Assembly (NCBI RefSeq): GCF_011753055.1
Contig: NZ_VWWJ01000001.1
Span: forward strand, 558,001 to 622,000
Reading direction: 5' to 3'
From: Burkholderia sp. Ax-1719
GTDB lineage: Bacteria; Pseudomonadota; Gammaproteobacteria; Burkholderiales; Burkholderiaceae
Length of the DNA: 64,000 bases
Shown here: positions 34,101 to 42,504 of the stretch, one piece after another
How positions within the stretch are numbered: the stretch's first letter is position 1
Layout of the letters: every line of letters starts with the position of its first letter
The notes under the pieces: generated by a model
What the model was told of the DNA's origin: nothing
The model's database searches: none
Seen by the model: the letters and a program-made list of their open reading frames with translations, nothing else
Position numbers and translations under genes: made by a program

Positions 34101-34753
34101 TCGCCGGGCACATGCTTGCGCAGGGCGAGCCGCAGTTCGTGTTCGGACTCAAACCGGTGCCGACGCCCGGTGTCACCGACACGCTGTTCACGCTTGATGG
34201 GCAGACGCTGCACTACTACAACCAGGTGGAATCCTGGAGCACGATGACGTGGCCATCCGGAGAGCCGCAGAAAGCCGGCACTCGACTCGAATGGCAGACG
34301 GATACGGCGGGCACGAACAAAGGCTTCGAATTCCCCGGACGCTGGGCGCTCGTGCGTTTGCTCGAACGTGCAAGGGTCGAGCCAGTGGACAGTGCGACGT
34401 ATCAGTTGACGTGGCAGGCGAAGCCGGAAAACGTCGATCAGAAGTCGGGTGTGAACAGGGCGGACGGGATCACCGATCTCGCCGCGCAGGTGGCACGCGA
34501 GCCGATCGCATCCGCGCCTGCGGAAGTGACGCATCCGTTGCGTTATCTGATTCACACGGATGTGGGGCAGGGGCCGATGGAACTACTTGCCCTTCGGGGT
34601 TTCGTGATGCCCTCGCGCATCTTTGTTGATCGCAGCAATCCTGCTGTCGCAAGACAGTCCACGGCCGCTGGGCCGCCGCCGCTGCCCAAAGCGGCCATTG
34701 CCGCCGCAAAGCATGCGGCTGTGTCGCTTCCCACAGGCATGGTCCCCCAATGA
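31166..34753 (+). CDS. tssM: T6SS membrane protein TssM (IcmF family)
   Basis: About 1195 residues. Two N-terminal transmembrane helices (MAAAVAAIIVGVLLY and TMLIFAGIFVLAGLGYVF) precede a cytoplasmic domain and a third helix (ITVFSTIALVLVGLWSAGM), followed by the large periplasmic IcmF region. TssM spans the envelope and binds TssJ and TssL. Where IcmF proteins often have a P-loop after W-x-LV, this one reads WVLVAGDAAVVSTLIPDL, so the GxxxxGKT motif is absent. The start is taken as TTG 31166, with AAGGA nine bases upstream and overlapping the previous gene's stop; the open frame from 31121 would begin inside that gene. Tss FGJ follow. Confidence 0.92.
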   Translation: MNNEKKYILGRLLMAAAVAAIIVGVLLYTVDTKDILAWIIRFKTMLIFAGIFVLAGLGYVFQRRKPKQCTVQQASKDQGAEPPGKTDPAADAATNRAGVVVTWANELKLALKRKRWFLWAYIQPWVLVAGDAAVVSTLIPDLAQKGFVITDDVVLLWGGLDANGKPDELWLRQIRSLRRVRSFDAIALVLDDRTPLLDLAGENNPWGGRLARIAELLHWSAPVYVLDVDGTDALHRFDTPVTGCEFARPLNATAIETSLLELRDRLADRSVYQLSANGNDSYASDLSTRLDVRSAPLARWITGLSDWQRRPLPVAGVFFASLAVANASGSSNGSRLPLWRHLAEASTHTSGRRTWSHPITVFSTIALVLVGLWSAGMLVSGMNNAHEAMLTKESLQALVHASDTPGRLRALLGLQQRIALHEARVQEHTPLLTRFGLNHDRAILEALWKPYARAAKPLLISPVQQDIEGQLVDLGQMSTAQADTQSSQVAQDGQQALKTYLMMADPKRADPAFMAPQLGQHWSLDTGLRPGEKLDLSAQLLGFWAQHFPAHPDWNIQPREDLIGNARQTLLAIIGVKNSEDTIYQSILDSTGHKYPDQTLASLTAGTDTRGLFSTSSTVTGVFTRQAWEGSIEAAIDDAAKHNGVEGNWVLGNSGSSQAGTSMTPEALRAALRAHYFSDYAEHWQDFMNSIRCAAASTLPAAVGQLKLIADARQSPLIALMKSLAFQGAAGAQQASLSDALVTKAQNFFGKKDDTQQPAQADPAGPLAASFGPVLKLVAQGNGTPTSSASDLSIERFTERVTTLRLKLQQISDSPDSDDQARQVAQALYQGKGSDLSDTLGYAQLIAASLGEQWAGMGNSLFVEPVTQATRTALAPAEASLNDAWRQTIVAAWSRSFAGRYPFADTTNDASLPELARFLRPQSGLIDTFLSTQLAGALQLQGDQWVPASGGAGAGSGAASTARAFDPTFLKAINTLQQIAGHMLAQGEPQFVFGLKPVPTPGVTDTLFTLDGQTLHYYNQVESWSTMTWPSGEPQKAGTRLEWQTDTAGTNKGFEFPGRWALVRLLERARVEPVDSATYQLTWQAKPENVDQKSGVNRADGITDLAAQVAREPIASAPAEVTHPLRYLIHTDVGQGPMELLALRGFVMPSRIFVDRSNPAVARQSTAAGPPPLPKAAIAAAKHAAVSLPTGMVPQ

Positions 34754-34805
34754 AGACGCGCCAACTCGCGCGCGCGAAAACGATAAGCCCTGAGATGCCC
34801 CGACC

Positions 34806-36617
34806 ATGACCGACCCAACCCGCGATAACGAAATCCTGCGCTATTTCGAGGCGGAAATGCGCTACCTGCGCGAAGGCGGGAAAGAATTCGCCCGGGCGTT
34901 CCCCGACCGCGCGCGCGAGCTTGACCTCGACCGCGTGGGCGAGCGTGATCCGCACATCGAGCGCCTCTTCGAGGGCTTTGCCTTCCTGATGGGGCGCCTG
35001 CGACACAAGCTCGATGACGAACTACCCGAATTGACGAAAGGGCTGGTGAGCATGTTGTGGCCGCACTATCTGCGCATGATCCCGTCGCTCGCCATCCTCG
35101 AACTCATCCCCGAGGCGGGCGCCCTGCAGAAGCATGAGACGCTCGAAGCTGGGCTGGAAGCGACCTCTGGCCCGGTCGGCTCCGGTTCCGGAACGGAGGA
35201 TGCGGTGATCGAGTGCGTGTATCGCACGACGCAAGCGGTCGACATGTATCCGCTGGCGCTGAGCGAAGCGGGTGTCTATGCGCGCGAGGATGGTCGCTCG
35301 GTCATCCGCCTGCATCTGGACATCCAGACCCAGGCCGAGCGCAGCCGGCTTCAGGTCCCGCGTCTGCGCCTGTACCTCAACGCAGACCGGCCGGTCGCGC
35401 TGTCTCTCTATGCTGCGCTCACGGCTAAGCCGGTGGCGATGCAGGTGCGTGTGCCCGGCTGGCCCGAGGACCGGCCAGGCACGCCGGTCGCCATGCCCGG
35501 ACTGCGTCTGGCGCCCGCGGGATTTGCCACCGAAGAGCGTCTCTGGCCGAAAGCCGACAACGCGTTCGGCGGCTACCAGCTTTTGCTCGAGTACTTCACG
35601 TTCCCTGAAAAGTTCATGTTCATCGACGTGTTAGGACTCGACATCCAGGCGATCCCCGCATCGGCTACCTCCGTGGACGTCGAGGTCGTGCTCGAGCGGC
35701 CTTATCCGGACGACAAGCGCTTCACCGCGGAGAACATCCGCCTCTACTGCACGCCGGTCATCAACCTTTTTCCGATCGGCGCCGATCCCGTGACGGTCAC
35801 GCAGCACGAGACCGAATATCGCGTGCGGGCGCGCGCCGAACACGGTTCGCTCATCGACATCTATTCGGTCGACGGTGTGGAATATTTCGAGCGCGGTCGT
35901 CGCTTCGAATATGTGCCGTTCGCCGCGTTCAAGCATCGGGGCGGCATGCTGCGGCATGACATGCCCGAGCGCTACTACCACACCCATATGCGCCGCGGGC
36001 CGTCCGGACGGTTCGACACGTGGCTCGTGCTGGGCGGCCACGCGTGGGAGCAGGCAAACACGTTGCCTACCGAAACACTCACGTTGTCGGTGACGGGAAC
36101 GAACGGCATGCTGCCGCGCAAGGCCCTGCGTGAATCAGGCATCACGCGCATGCGCGGCGGGTTCACCAACATCGGTGCGGTGCGTAACCTGACGGCGCCC
36201 ACGCTGCCGGTCTATCCGCCCACCCGTGAGCGGTACCAGTGGCGTGTACTGTCTCATCTCGCGCCGAATTACCTGTCGCTGCTCGACGCGGAAATTCTGC
36301 GCGGCTCGCTCGCGCTCTATGACTGGACAGAGGGCGAGCTGAACCGCAGGCGCATCGAGGCCATCACCGACGTACGGCACCGGCCGCTCAGCAAGCTCGT
36401 GAAGGGCGGCCTGATGCGTGGCGTCGAAATTATCGTGACGCTCGATGCCGGGCGCTTTGCCGGCGATGGTGACCTTGAGCTCTTCGGCAGCATGCTCAAC
36501 CGCTTCCTGGGTCTCTACGCGTCGGTGAATCTCTACACGAAGCTGGTCATCGTGGCCCAGCCGACGGGCCGGCGCATCGAATGGCCCGAGACCAAAGGTG
36601 AGGGGGCGCCGTTTTGA
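34806..36617 (+). CDS. tssF: T6SS baseplate protein TssF
   Basis: A 603-residue TssF (VasA/ImpG). The N-terminus is characteristic: ILRYFEAEMRYLREGGKEFARAFPDRARELDLDRVGERDPHIERLFEGFAFL is the family signature, here seen as several short motifs such as LRYFEAEMRYL and GFAFLMGRLRHKLDDE. The C-terminal segment has RRIEAITDVRHRPLSKLVKGG. TssF, TssG, TssE and TssK build the baseplate wedge. The stop overlaps the TTG start of tssG (TTGA), giving coupled translation. It follows tssM by 52 bp. Confidence 0.96.
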   Translation: MTDPTRDNEILRYFEAEMRYLREGGKEFARAFPDRARELDLDRVGERDPHIERLFEGFAFLMGRLRHKLDDELPELTKGLVSMLWPHYLRMIPSLAILELIPEAGALQKHETLEAGLEATSGPVGSGSGTEDAVIECVYRTTQAVDMYPLALSEAGVYAREDGRSVIRLHLDIQTQAERSRLQVPRLRLYLNADRPVALSLYAALTAKPVAMQVRVPGWPEDRPGTPVAMPGLRLAPAGFATEERLWPKADNAFGGYQLLLEYFTFPEKFMFIDVLGLDIQAIPASATSVDVEVVLERPYPDDKRFTAENIRLYCTPVINLFPIGADPVTVTQHETEYRVRARAEHGSLIDIYSVDGVEYFERGRRFEYVPFAAFKHRGGMLRHDMPERYYHTHMRRGPSGRFDTWLVLGGHAWEQANTLPTETLTLSVTGTNGMLPRKALRESGITRMRGGFTNIGAVRNLTAPTLPVYPPTRERYQWRVLSHLAPNYLSLLDAEILRGSLALYDWTEGELNRRRIEAITDVRHRPLSKLVKGGLMRGVEIIVTLDAGRFAGDGDLELFGSMLNRFLGLYASVNLYTKLVIVAQPTGRRIEWPETKGEGAPF

Positions 36618-37732
36618 ACGCACCTGGAATGCCGGCGACTACGCCGGCTAATGCCGCGCCCCTGATGTCCGCGCTGCTAGGTCAGGCGTCGCGGATGAAC
36701 TTCATCCGCTTCTGCGAACTGCTCGAACTGGCGGCGCCTGACATGCCACCGTTCGGCACCACGGACTCGCCTGCTGGGGAGCCCGTGCGGTTTCGCTCGC
36801 GTGCACAACTGGGGTTTCCGGGCCGGGAGATCGACGCGGTTCGGTACGACCCCGACAATCCGGGCGGGCCGCCGTCCGTGATCACTACGTTTCTGGGGTT
36901 CTACGGCGTGGATGCGCGCATGCCCGCGTATTTCGTCGACGAGGTTGCACAAAACCGCGACGGGGCCGAGTCGCTGGCGGCGTTCCTTGACCTCTTTCAT
37001 CACCGCATCATTACGCAGTACTACCGTGTCGCGCGCAAGTACCGGTACCCGGTCGGCTTCCGCCGGGACGGCACGGATCCGGTATCGCGCTATCTGCTCA
37101 GCTTTGCGGGCTTCGGCTTCAGTACCTCCATGCGAGGCGCCACGTCCTCCGTAGCAGGTAGCGAAGCAGGGACGCTCACCGGCGCGCGGCAGCGACTCAC
37201 AAAAGTGGCGGACAAACGCCGGCTGCTGTCCATGCTTGGCCTCGCCATGCAGAGGACGCGTACGGCAGAAGGGCTGGCAGGCGTGTTGCGGCATGCCGTG
37301 CCGGACGCTTCAATCGTGGTCGAGGAATTCCATCCGGTCTGGCGTGAAGTGAATGATTTTGAACCGGCCGCGCTCGGCGAGCAGTGCCTGCTGGGGCGCG
37401 GGTTCTACGACCGCGCGAATGTAGTCCGGGTCGTGATCACGCCGACGCTGCGCGAAACGGTGCTGTCGCTCGTACCGGGCCAGGCCGTTCACTGCGAAGT
37501 CACGGCGCTGTTGCGGTTCTATCTGGGCTACGAGAGCGAGGCGGATCTGGAGATGCATGTGCGCGCCGATCTCATGCCACAACCTACGCTTGAGCCACGT
37601 CAGGCCAATCTGGGCTTTACGGCTCAGCTGGAAACCCCGCACCGGTCTGTGGCTGCTGGGCAGGCTGGCGTCACAGGCGTCACGCGCGTGCAACTCGGTC
37701 GCTGGAATGGAGCAGGGGAAACAGGCGCATGA
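36614..37732 (+). CDS. tssG: T6SS baseplate protein TssG
   Basis: A 372-residue TssG (VasB/ImpH). Family features are FIRFCELLELAAPD near the start, PVRFRSRAQLGFPGREIDAV, FLGFYGVDARMPAYFVDEV and FLDLFHHRIITQYYRVARKY. TTG 36614 overlaps the tssF stop by four bases and has GAGGGGG nearby; ATG 36629 is an alternative start only five codons in. The protein pairs with TssF in the baseplate wedge. The gene is followed by tssJ after 31 bp. Confidence 0.95.
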   Translation: MNAPGMPATTPANAAPLMSALLGQASRMNFIRFCELLELAAPDMPPFGTTDSPAGEPVRFRSRAQLGFPGREIDAVRYDPDNPGGPPSVITTFLGFYGVDARMPAYFVDEVAQNRDGAESLAAFLDLFHHRIITQYYRVARKYRYPVGFRRDGTDPVSRYLLSFAGFGFSTSMRGATSSVAGSEAGTLTGARQRLTKVADKRRLLSMLGLAMQRTRTAEGLAGVLRHAVPDASIVVEEFHPVWREVNDFEPAALGEQCLLGRGFYDRANVVRVVITPTLRETVLSLVPGQAVHCEVTALLRFYLGYESEADLEMHVRADLMPQPTLEPRQANLGFTAQLETPHRSVAAGQAGVTGVTRVQLGRWNGAGETGA

Positions 37733-37763
37733 CAAACAGCAAAAGAAACAGGGGAGTCTCTCA

Positions 37764-38381
37764 ATGAGCACAAACAGGAAACGTGCGATACAGCATGCAG
37801 TTCTCGCGATCGCAATACTGGCTGCCGTCGTGACAGCAGGATGCGGTGTGGCTCAGGCAGTCGGCGACAGCACCGTGAGTGCTGCGAAGTGGGCCTTCAC
37901 GACCCAGGTCAAGACCATGAACGTGGACCTCAGCGCGCGTGCATTGATCAATGCGGATGCGCAGGGACAATCCCTTTCGACGGTGGTGAGGTTTTACCAG
38001 TTGAAGGACGCCACGACCTTCTCACAACTGACCTATCGCCAGTTGCAGTCGGACGATCTGAATCTGCTCAAGGCAGACCTCCTGGCCACGAAAGATGTCG
38101 TGCTGCGGCCAGACGCGAGTGCAAGTCTTGCCGAACCGATGAACACCGACGCTCAACTCGTGGGCGTAGTTGCGTTCTTCCGCGAACCGGTGCCAAGCAG
38201 GATCTGGAAACTCGCCATTCCCAAAAAACAGTGGAAGAAAACGGACCCTGTGAAGATCGAGGTCAACGGCAATGAACTCGTGTTGGTCGGTGCCGATCCG
38301 CAACCGGTCAGACACGAAGCGCCGCAGCAGGCCGTACCGGCCAGTTCGGCATCGTCAACGGCAGCCAACAGGCAGGGGTGA
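37764..38381 (+). CDS. tssJ: T6SS outer-membrane lipoprotein TssJ
   Basis: A 205-residue lipoprotein. The N-terminus has a positively charged start and a hydrophobic core, and the lipobox VTAGC places the lipidated cysteine at residue 27. The mature part shows the TssJ/SciN pattern of a beta-sandwich (VDLSARALINADAQGQSLSTVVRFYQLKD, then FFREPVPSRIWKLAIPKKQW). It ends with a short Ala/Gln-rich tail. TssJ anchors TssM to the outer membrane. The open frame extends upstream to 37557, but ATG 37764 is the only start that leaves a signal sequence at the N-terminus, and GGGGAG precedes it. Confidence 0.95.
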   Translation: MSTNRKRAIQHAVLAIAILAAVVTAGCGVAQAVGDSTVSAAKWAFTTQVKTMNVDLSARALINADAQGQSLSTVVRFYQLKDATTFSQLTYRQLQSDDLNLLKADLLATKDVVLRPDASASLAEPMNTDAQLVGVVAFFREPVPSRIWKLAIPKKQWKKTDPVKIEVNGNELVLVGADPQPVRHEAPQQAVPASSASSTAANRQG

Positions 38382-38460
38382 TCGACGCACTTAGCTGCAA
38401 TCTGCGGGGTATGGCGATCCGAACGTATATCGCACGCCCCGCTTTCTGAAGGAGAGCCAC

Positions 38461-38961
38461 TTGAAGAAACTGTTTTCGCTTGGGACCGGGATTGGTGTGC
38501 TCGCGCTCCTTTCTGCGTGCTCGGGGCTGGACCGCAGCCATGAGATCGCGCTAAATCAGGCCACCGGTATCGAGGTGATGCAAGGTCCGAACGGCGTGGA
38601 ATTACGCCTGCCGGAAAAGGTGCTATTCGATTTCGACAAGTCCGACCTCCGGGCGGATTCGACACCTGCAATTTCCCGTGCGGTCGTGCTGCTCAAGCGC
38701 AGCGACAAGCCGGTCATCGTCGAAGGGCATACGGACAATGTCGGCACGCGTGAGTACAACATGCAGTTATCCAAAGCACGCGCCACGACCGTTGCCGACG
38801 CGCTTGAGGCGCGGGGTATCGCCAACTCGCGGGTCACGACAAAGGGTCTTGCCTACGATCATCCCGTTGCGAGCAACGATACGCCTGAGGGGCAGGCGAG
38901 GAACCGGCGCACCGAAATTGTGATCGTAGGCGAGTCCGAGTCCCGGATTCTGGGTAGGTGA
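38461..38961 (+). CDS. OmpA-family peptidoglycan-binding lipoprotein (Pal/TagL-like)
   Basis: A 166-residue lipoprotein. The signal sequence ends in the lipobox LLSAC (cysteine at residue 20). The mature part is an OmpA C-terminal domain: LFDFDKSDLRADS, VEGHTDNVGTREYNMQLSKARA and RNRRTEIVIVG. It should sit in the outer membrane and bind peptidoglycan. The TTG start at 38461 is supported by AAGGAG six bases upstream. It closes the T6SS operon after tssJ. A second, larger OmpA-type protein with transmembrane helices is encoded at 12497, so this locus has two separate peptidoglycan-binding anchors. Confidence 0.9.
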   Translation: MKKLFSLGTGIGVLALLSACSGLDRSHEIALNQATGIEVMQGPNGVELRLPEKVLFDFDKSDLRADSTPAISRAVVLLKRSDKPVIVEGHTDNVGTREYNMQLSKARATTVADALEARGIANSRVTTKGLAYDHPVASNDTPEGQARNRRTEIVIVGESESRILGR

Positions 38962-39142
38962 GCGGAGCGGTCGGAGGGTTCTGGAAACGTGTCGGAGAGC
39001 GAGCAGTCAGGACAGTGAGCGCGGCCACCGGCCTGCGTGCCGCTCTCGATTTGAAACTTCGCGGCCTGCGAAAGCGAAATCGCAGCGCTAACAGACGCGT
39101 TTCAATACGCTGGGCGCGGCGACGAAATCACGCCTGTGCCGC

Positions 39143-40192
39143 TTACGCAGTCCGCGCCTGCTCCACCAACCCATCCACATCCTCAAACGTAGTCGAAAAC
39201 GCCGTCACAAACCGCACAATGCCCTTTCCCCAGCGGTCGTGATAGAACCGGAATCCCGCGTCAAGCAGCGCCTTTATCAACGCATCCGGCAACTTGCAAA
39301 ACACAATATTTGCCTCGGGCGCCCCTAAAACCTCAACCCCATCCATCCCAGCCAGCCCTTGCGTAAGCCGCAGGGCAGCCGCATTCGCCTGACGTGCATT
39401 CCTTAACCACAAATCATCCTTCAGATAGGCATCGATCTGCGCCGCCAGAAACCGCATCTTCGAAAACAGGTGACCCGCGCGTTTGCGACGAAACGCCAAC
39501 TCATCGGCTAACGACCGGTCGAACAGCACAATCGCCTCAGCCGCAAGCACGCCATTCTTCGTAGCGCCTAGCGAAAGCGCATGCACACCCGCTTTCCACG
39601 TCATCTCCGCAGGCGTACAGCCCTGTGACACGAGCGCATTCGCAAAACGCGATCCATCCATATGCAGCCGTATATTCGCGGCCTTGCACGCATCGCCGAT
39701 TGCCTCGATTTCGCCGAGCGTATAGACGCTGCCTTCTTCGGTGGCCTGCGTGATGCTCGCGCACGCGGGTTGCGTCGAATGCACATCGCCGACTTTTGCA
39801 CGTGCCGCTTCCAGCAGTTTTGCCGGATCCATCTTCGCCGCCTCGCCTTCAACCGTCACGAGCTTCGCGCCGTTGGTATAGAACGCAGGCGCGCCGCATT
39901 CGTCGTTATTGATGTGGCTGGACGCGTGGCAATAAATGTTGCCCCAGGGCGGCGTCATCGCGCTCAGACACAGCGCATTGGCGGCCGTGCCGGTAGGGAC
40001 CAGCAGCACGTCCACTTCGCGCTCGAAGATCTCGCACAGTCGGCGCTCGACGCTTGCCGTATAGGGGTCCGCGCCATAGGGGTTGGCCTGTCCCGCGCTC
40101 GCGGCCACCAGTGCTTCGATGACTTCGGGCGATGCGCCCGCAATGTTGTCGCTCGTGAAACCCAGGGCTGGCGCCCTGTTATTGCTCGTCAT
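39143..40192 (-). CDS. ltaE: low-specificity L-threonine aldolase
   Basis: A PLP-dependent aldolase of about 349 residues that splits threonine (or allo-threonine) into glycine and acetaldehyde. The fold-type I features are clear: TGTAANALCLSAMTPPWGNIYC, the cofactor-aspartate segment RLHMDGSRFANAL and the PLP lysine in SLGATKNGVLAAEA. ATG 40192 is chosen because AGGG lies eight bases upstream; ATG 40198 is too close to it, and the longer frame up to 40306 has no support. The gene stands alone; an AraC regulator gene lies directly upstream on the same strand, and its possible role in controlling this gene is unknown. Confidence 0.9.
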   Translation of the reverse strand: MTSNNRAPALGFTSDNIAGASPEVIEALVAASAGQANPYGADPYTASVERRLCEIFEREVDVLLVPTGTAANALCLSAMTPPWGNIYCHASSHINNDECGAPAFYTNGAKLVTVEGEAAKMDPAKLLEAARAKVGDVHSTQPACASITQATEEGSVYTLGEIEAIGDACKAANIRLHMDGSRFANALVSQGCTPAEMTWKAGVHALSLGATKNGVLAAEAIVLFDRSLADELAFRRKRAGHLFSKMRFLAAQIDAYLKDDLWLRNARQANAAALRLTQGLAGMDGVEVLGAPEANIVFCKLPDALIKALLDAGFRFYHDRWGKGIVRFVTAFSTTFEDVDGLVEQARTA

Positions 40193-40318
40193 GGTCATTT
40201 CCCTAACTCGGCAGGGGCGAATGCCCCGGATGCGGGCATCGTATGTCGGACGAGGGGCAGAGCGCTTGTAAAAAATTGACGCGTGCGATGCAAGCGCTCC
40301 AGCCACGGACGAGGAATA

Positions 40319-41134
40319 TCAGGCGCGAAAGCGCGAGGGCGCGACGCCATAGGCCTGGCGGAATGCGCGATTGAAATGGCTCTGATCGTAGAAGCCAACG
40401 GCCTGAGCGACCGTGGCAATGGCCTGCGAGCCTTGCAGCAGCAGTTCGCAGGCATGTTCGAGCCGCAGGCGCAGCAGCCATGCATGCGGCGTCATGCCGA
40501 TGGTCAGCTTGAATTGCTTGAGGAACTGGAAGCGGCCGAGTCCGCATAGGGAGGCCAATTCTTCGAGGGTGATTTTTTCAGCGAGACGGCTGTGGCAGTA
40601 ATCGCGTACGCGGCCCCATTGGGCCGGCCCGAGCGCACCGGGCACGCGCTCGGGCACGATGGCGCGAGACTGGAGCAGCAGGTTTTCCAGCAACGTGAGC
40701 CACTGCGTCTGCACGTCGAGGCCGCTCGCGCCGTCGTTATCGCGCATCGTGTCGTGCAGGCGTACAAGGCTGCTTGCGAGCCGCGGGTCGTTCAGCACCG
40801 CGCTGCTGAGTTCGGGCGCGCCCGACCGGCCGCTAATTTCGCCGGCCACGCTGGCGACCAGTTCCTGCGATAGCCGGAAGGTCTTGAGTGTGTATTCGCC
40901 GCCGTCCTGGGCCACACCGTCGTGAATCTCACCAGGCGGCATCAGGGCGATCGTACCGGGACCCAGCAACACGCTTTTGCCATGGCTGCCTTGACGCTGG
41001 ACGCCCTCGCTCACGAGTCCCACGTGAAAGTCCAGGTGGAAGTGCCGATCGAAGCTGAATTCGGCGAAGCGCGCGGTACTCAGCACGAGGCCGGGCACCT
41101 CGGATATCTGCTGGTAGTGGACGTAGTCGCTCAT
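40319..41134 (-). CDS. AraC-family transcriptional regulator
   Basis: A 271-residue regulator with an N-terminal cupin-like sensing domain (FDRHFHLDFHVGLVSEGVQRQ, MPPGEIHDG) and a C-terminal double helix-turn-helix. The HTH part contains ITLEELASLCGLGRFQFLKQFK and the family signature VAQAVGFYDQSHFNRAFRQAYGVAPSRFR. This arrangement, with AraC_binding N-domain, often senses amino acids or small metabolites. It lies upstream of the threonine aldolase gene on the same strand, with about 125 bp between them. No operator could be assigned. Confidence 0.93.
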   Translation of the reverse strand: MSDYVHYQQISEVPGLVLSTARFAEFSFDRHFHLDFHVGLVSEGVQRQGSHGKSVLLGPGTIALMPPGEIHDGVAQDGGEYTLKTFRLSQELVASVAGEISGRSGAPELSSAVLNDPRLASSLVRLHDTMRDNDGASGLDVQTQWLTLLENLLLQSRAIVPERVPGALGPAQWGRVRDYCHSRLAEKITLEELASLCGLGRFQFLKQFKLTIGMTPHAWLLRLRLEHACELLLQGSQAIATVAQAVGFYDQSHFNRAFRQAYGVAPSRFRA

Positions 41135-41235
41135 GAATCAGGGTGCGATGGCAATGCTGGCGCAAGGTTGAACAGGCTTTGCGAAGTATACCGCCGCAAT
41201 CGGAATGCTCGCCGGGACGCTTTTGCCCAGCTCCG

Positions 41236-42312
41236 TCAGGTGCTCTCGCGCACAATCAGCTCGCACGCCAGTGCTTTCGGCCGCCGCACGGCGCCAGCGC
41301 GTTCCTTGCCGGCTTGCGAGGCGTCGAGCCGCGCGAAGATCAGTTCCGCGGCCAGCATGCCCATCTGCCTTGCGGGTGGGCGGATCGTGGTCAGCCCCGG
41401 CGTGAGCATTTCCGAGAACGGAAAGTCGCCAAATCCCATCAGCGCCACGCGCCCCGGCACCGCGACGCCCGCGCGCTGCGCTGCGAGCAGGGCGCCCGAG
41501 GCCAGATTGTCGTTGGCGAACACGATCGCATCGGCGGGCTCGGGGCCGTCGAGCAGCGCGAAGAGCGCCTCGCGTCCCGCGTGTGCTGGCTGGGCTTCCG
41601 TTGGCACATAGAAGCGCGGCTCGCGGCCATGCTCGCGCATCACTTCAGCGAAGCCGTCGCGGCGCTCCAGCGCGCTGAAGTCGCCCGCTGCGCTGTTCTG
41701 CACGAAGGCAATGCGCCGATAGCCGCGTTCCAGCAAATGCCGCGCCGCCATTCGACCTACTTCCGGATGAGAGAAACCCACCTGCCATGGCTTGCGGCGC
41801 GGCTGATAGTCCCATGTCTCGATCACGGGCACGCTGGTGCGCGCGAGCATTGCCTCGGTTGCCTGAGTGTGGAAATGCGAGGTCAACACGAGCGCTGCCG
41901 GTGACCACCCCAGCAGTCCACGCACGGCATTTTCTTCCTGCTCGCTCGAAAAATAGCTGGACGCCAGCAGCAGTTGATAGCCGTGCGCCGTGACGGCATC
42001 GCTGAAGCTCTGGATCGTGGCAGCGAAAATTGGCCCGGAGATATTGGGTATCACCATGCCGATCACCCGGCTATGCGCGGACGCGAGGCCGCCCGCCACC
42101 AGATTCGGTACATAACCCAGTTGCGCGACGGCTTGTGCAATGCGCTCGCGTAGCGCCTCGGAGATACGTTCGGGATCCTGAAAATAGCGCGAAACGCTGA
42201 TCTGCGAAATACCCAGGTGGTCCGCTACATCACGCAGCGTGACACGTCCCGAGTTGCGCCGCAGCCGCGTGTGCGGTTCTTCGTCTGCTGCGTGTTTAGC
42301 CGTATTCCGCAT
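41236..42312 (-). CDS. LacI/GntR-type transcriptional repressor
   Basis: A 358-residue LacI-family regulator. The HTH and hinge region reads VTLRDVADHLGISQISVSRYFQDPERISEALRERI then LGYVPNLVAGGLA. A periplasmic-binding-protein core domain follows (VIGMVIPNISGPIFA, AIVFANDNLASGALLAAQRAG, TTIRPPARQMGMLAAELI). The N-terminal 20 residues are extra and basic. The family usually senses sugars or sugar acids; GntR is the closest type by the helix-turn-helix sequence. A perfect 12-bp operator-like palindrome lies about 60 bp upstream, between this gene and the divergent monooxygenase gene, so it probably controls itself and perhaps the divergent operon. Confidence 0.93.
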   Translation of the reverse strand: MRNTAKHAADEEPHTRLRRNSGRVTLRDVADHLGISQISVSRYFQDPERISEALRERIAQAVAQLGYVPNLVAGGLASAHSRVIGMVIPNISGPIFAATIQSFSDAVTAHGYQLLLASSYFSSEQEENAVRGLLGWSPAALVLTSHFHTQATEAMLARTSVPVIETWDYQPRRKPWQVGFSHPEVGRMAARHLLERGYRRIAFVQNSAAGDFSALERRDGFAEVMREHGREPRFYVPTEAQPAHAGREALFALLDGPEPADAIVFANDNLASGALLAAQRAGVAVPGRVALMGFGDFPFSEMLTPGLTTIRPPARQMGMLAAELIFARLDASQAGKERAGAVRRPKALACELIVREST

Positions 42313-42372
42313 ATGTTCTGCCGATTTCGTTATTTGACGCCGGCGCGCCGGGCAAAGGAAACTGCCGCCAAT

Positions 42373-42384
42373 GTTAGCGCTAAC
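42373..42384. promoter_or_regulatory. GntR/LacI-type operator palindrome
   Basis: GTTAGCGCTAAC is a perfect 12-bp palindrome with the central CG step typical of LacI-family sites; with the preceding AT it closely resembles known GntR-type operators. It lies between the LacI gene (start 42312, minus) and the FMN monooxygenase (start 42505, plus), so it can control either or both promoters. Confidence 0.6.
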
Positions 42385-42504
42385 CGCTCGATCCGACCAG
42401 CGCTACGAACGCGGTCTGCGTGATGCGCAAAATCGTTGTTAAAGCGGACGACGTCGCAATGCCGGCTTTGTCGGATGGAATCTACGGAATTAATGAGGAG
42501 TTCG

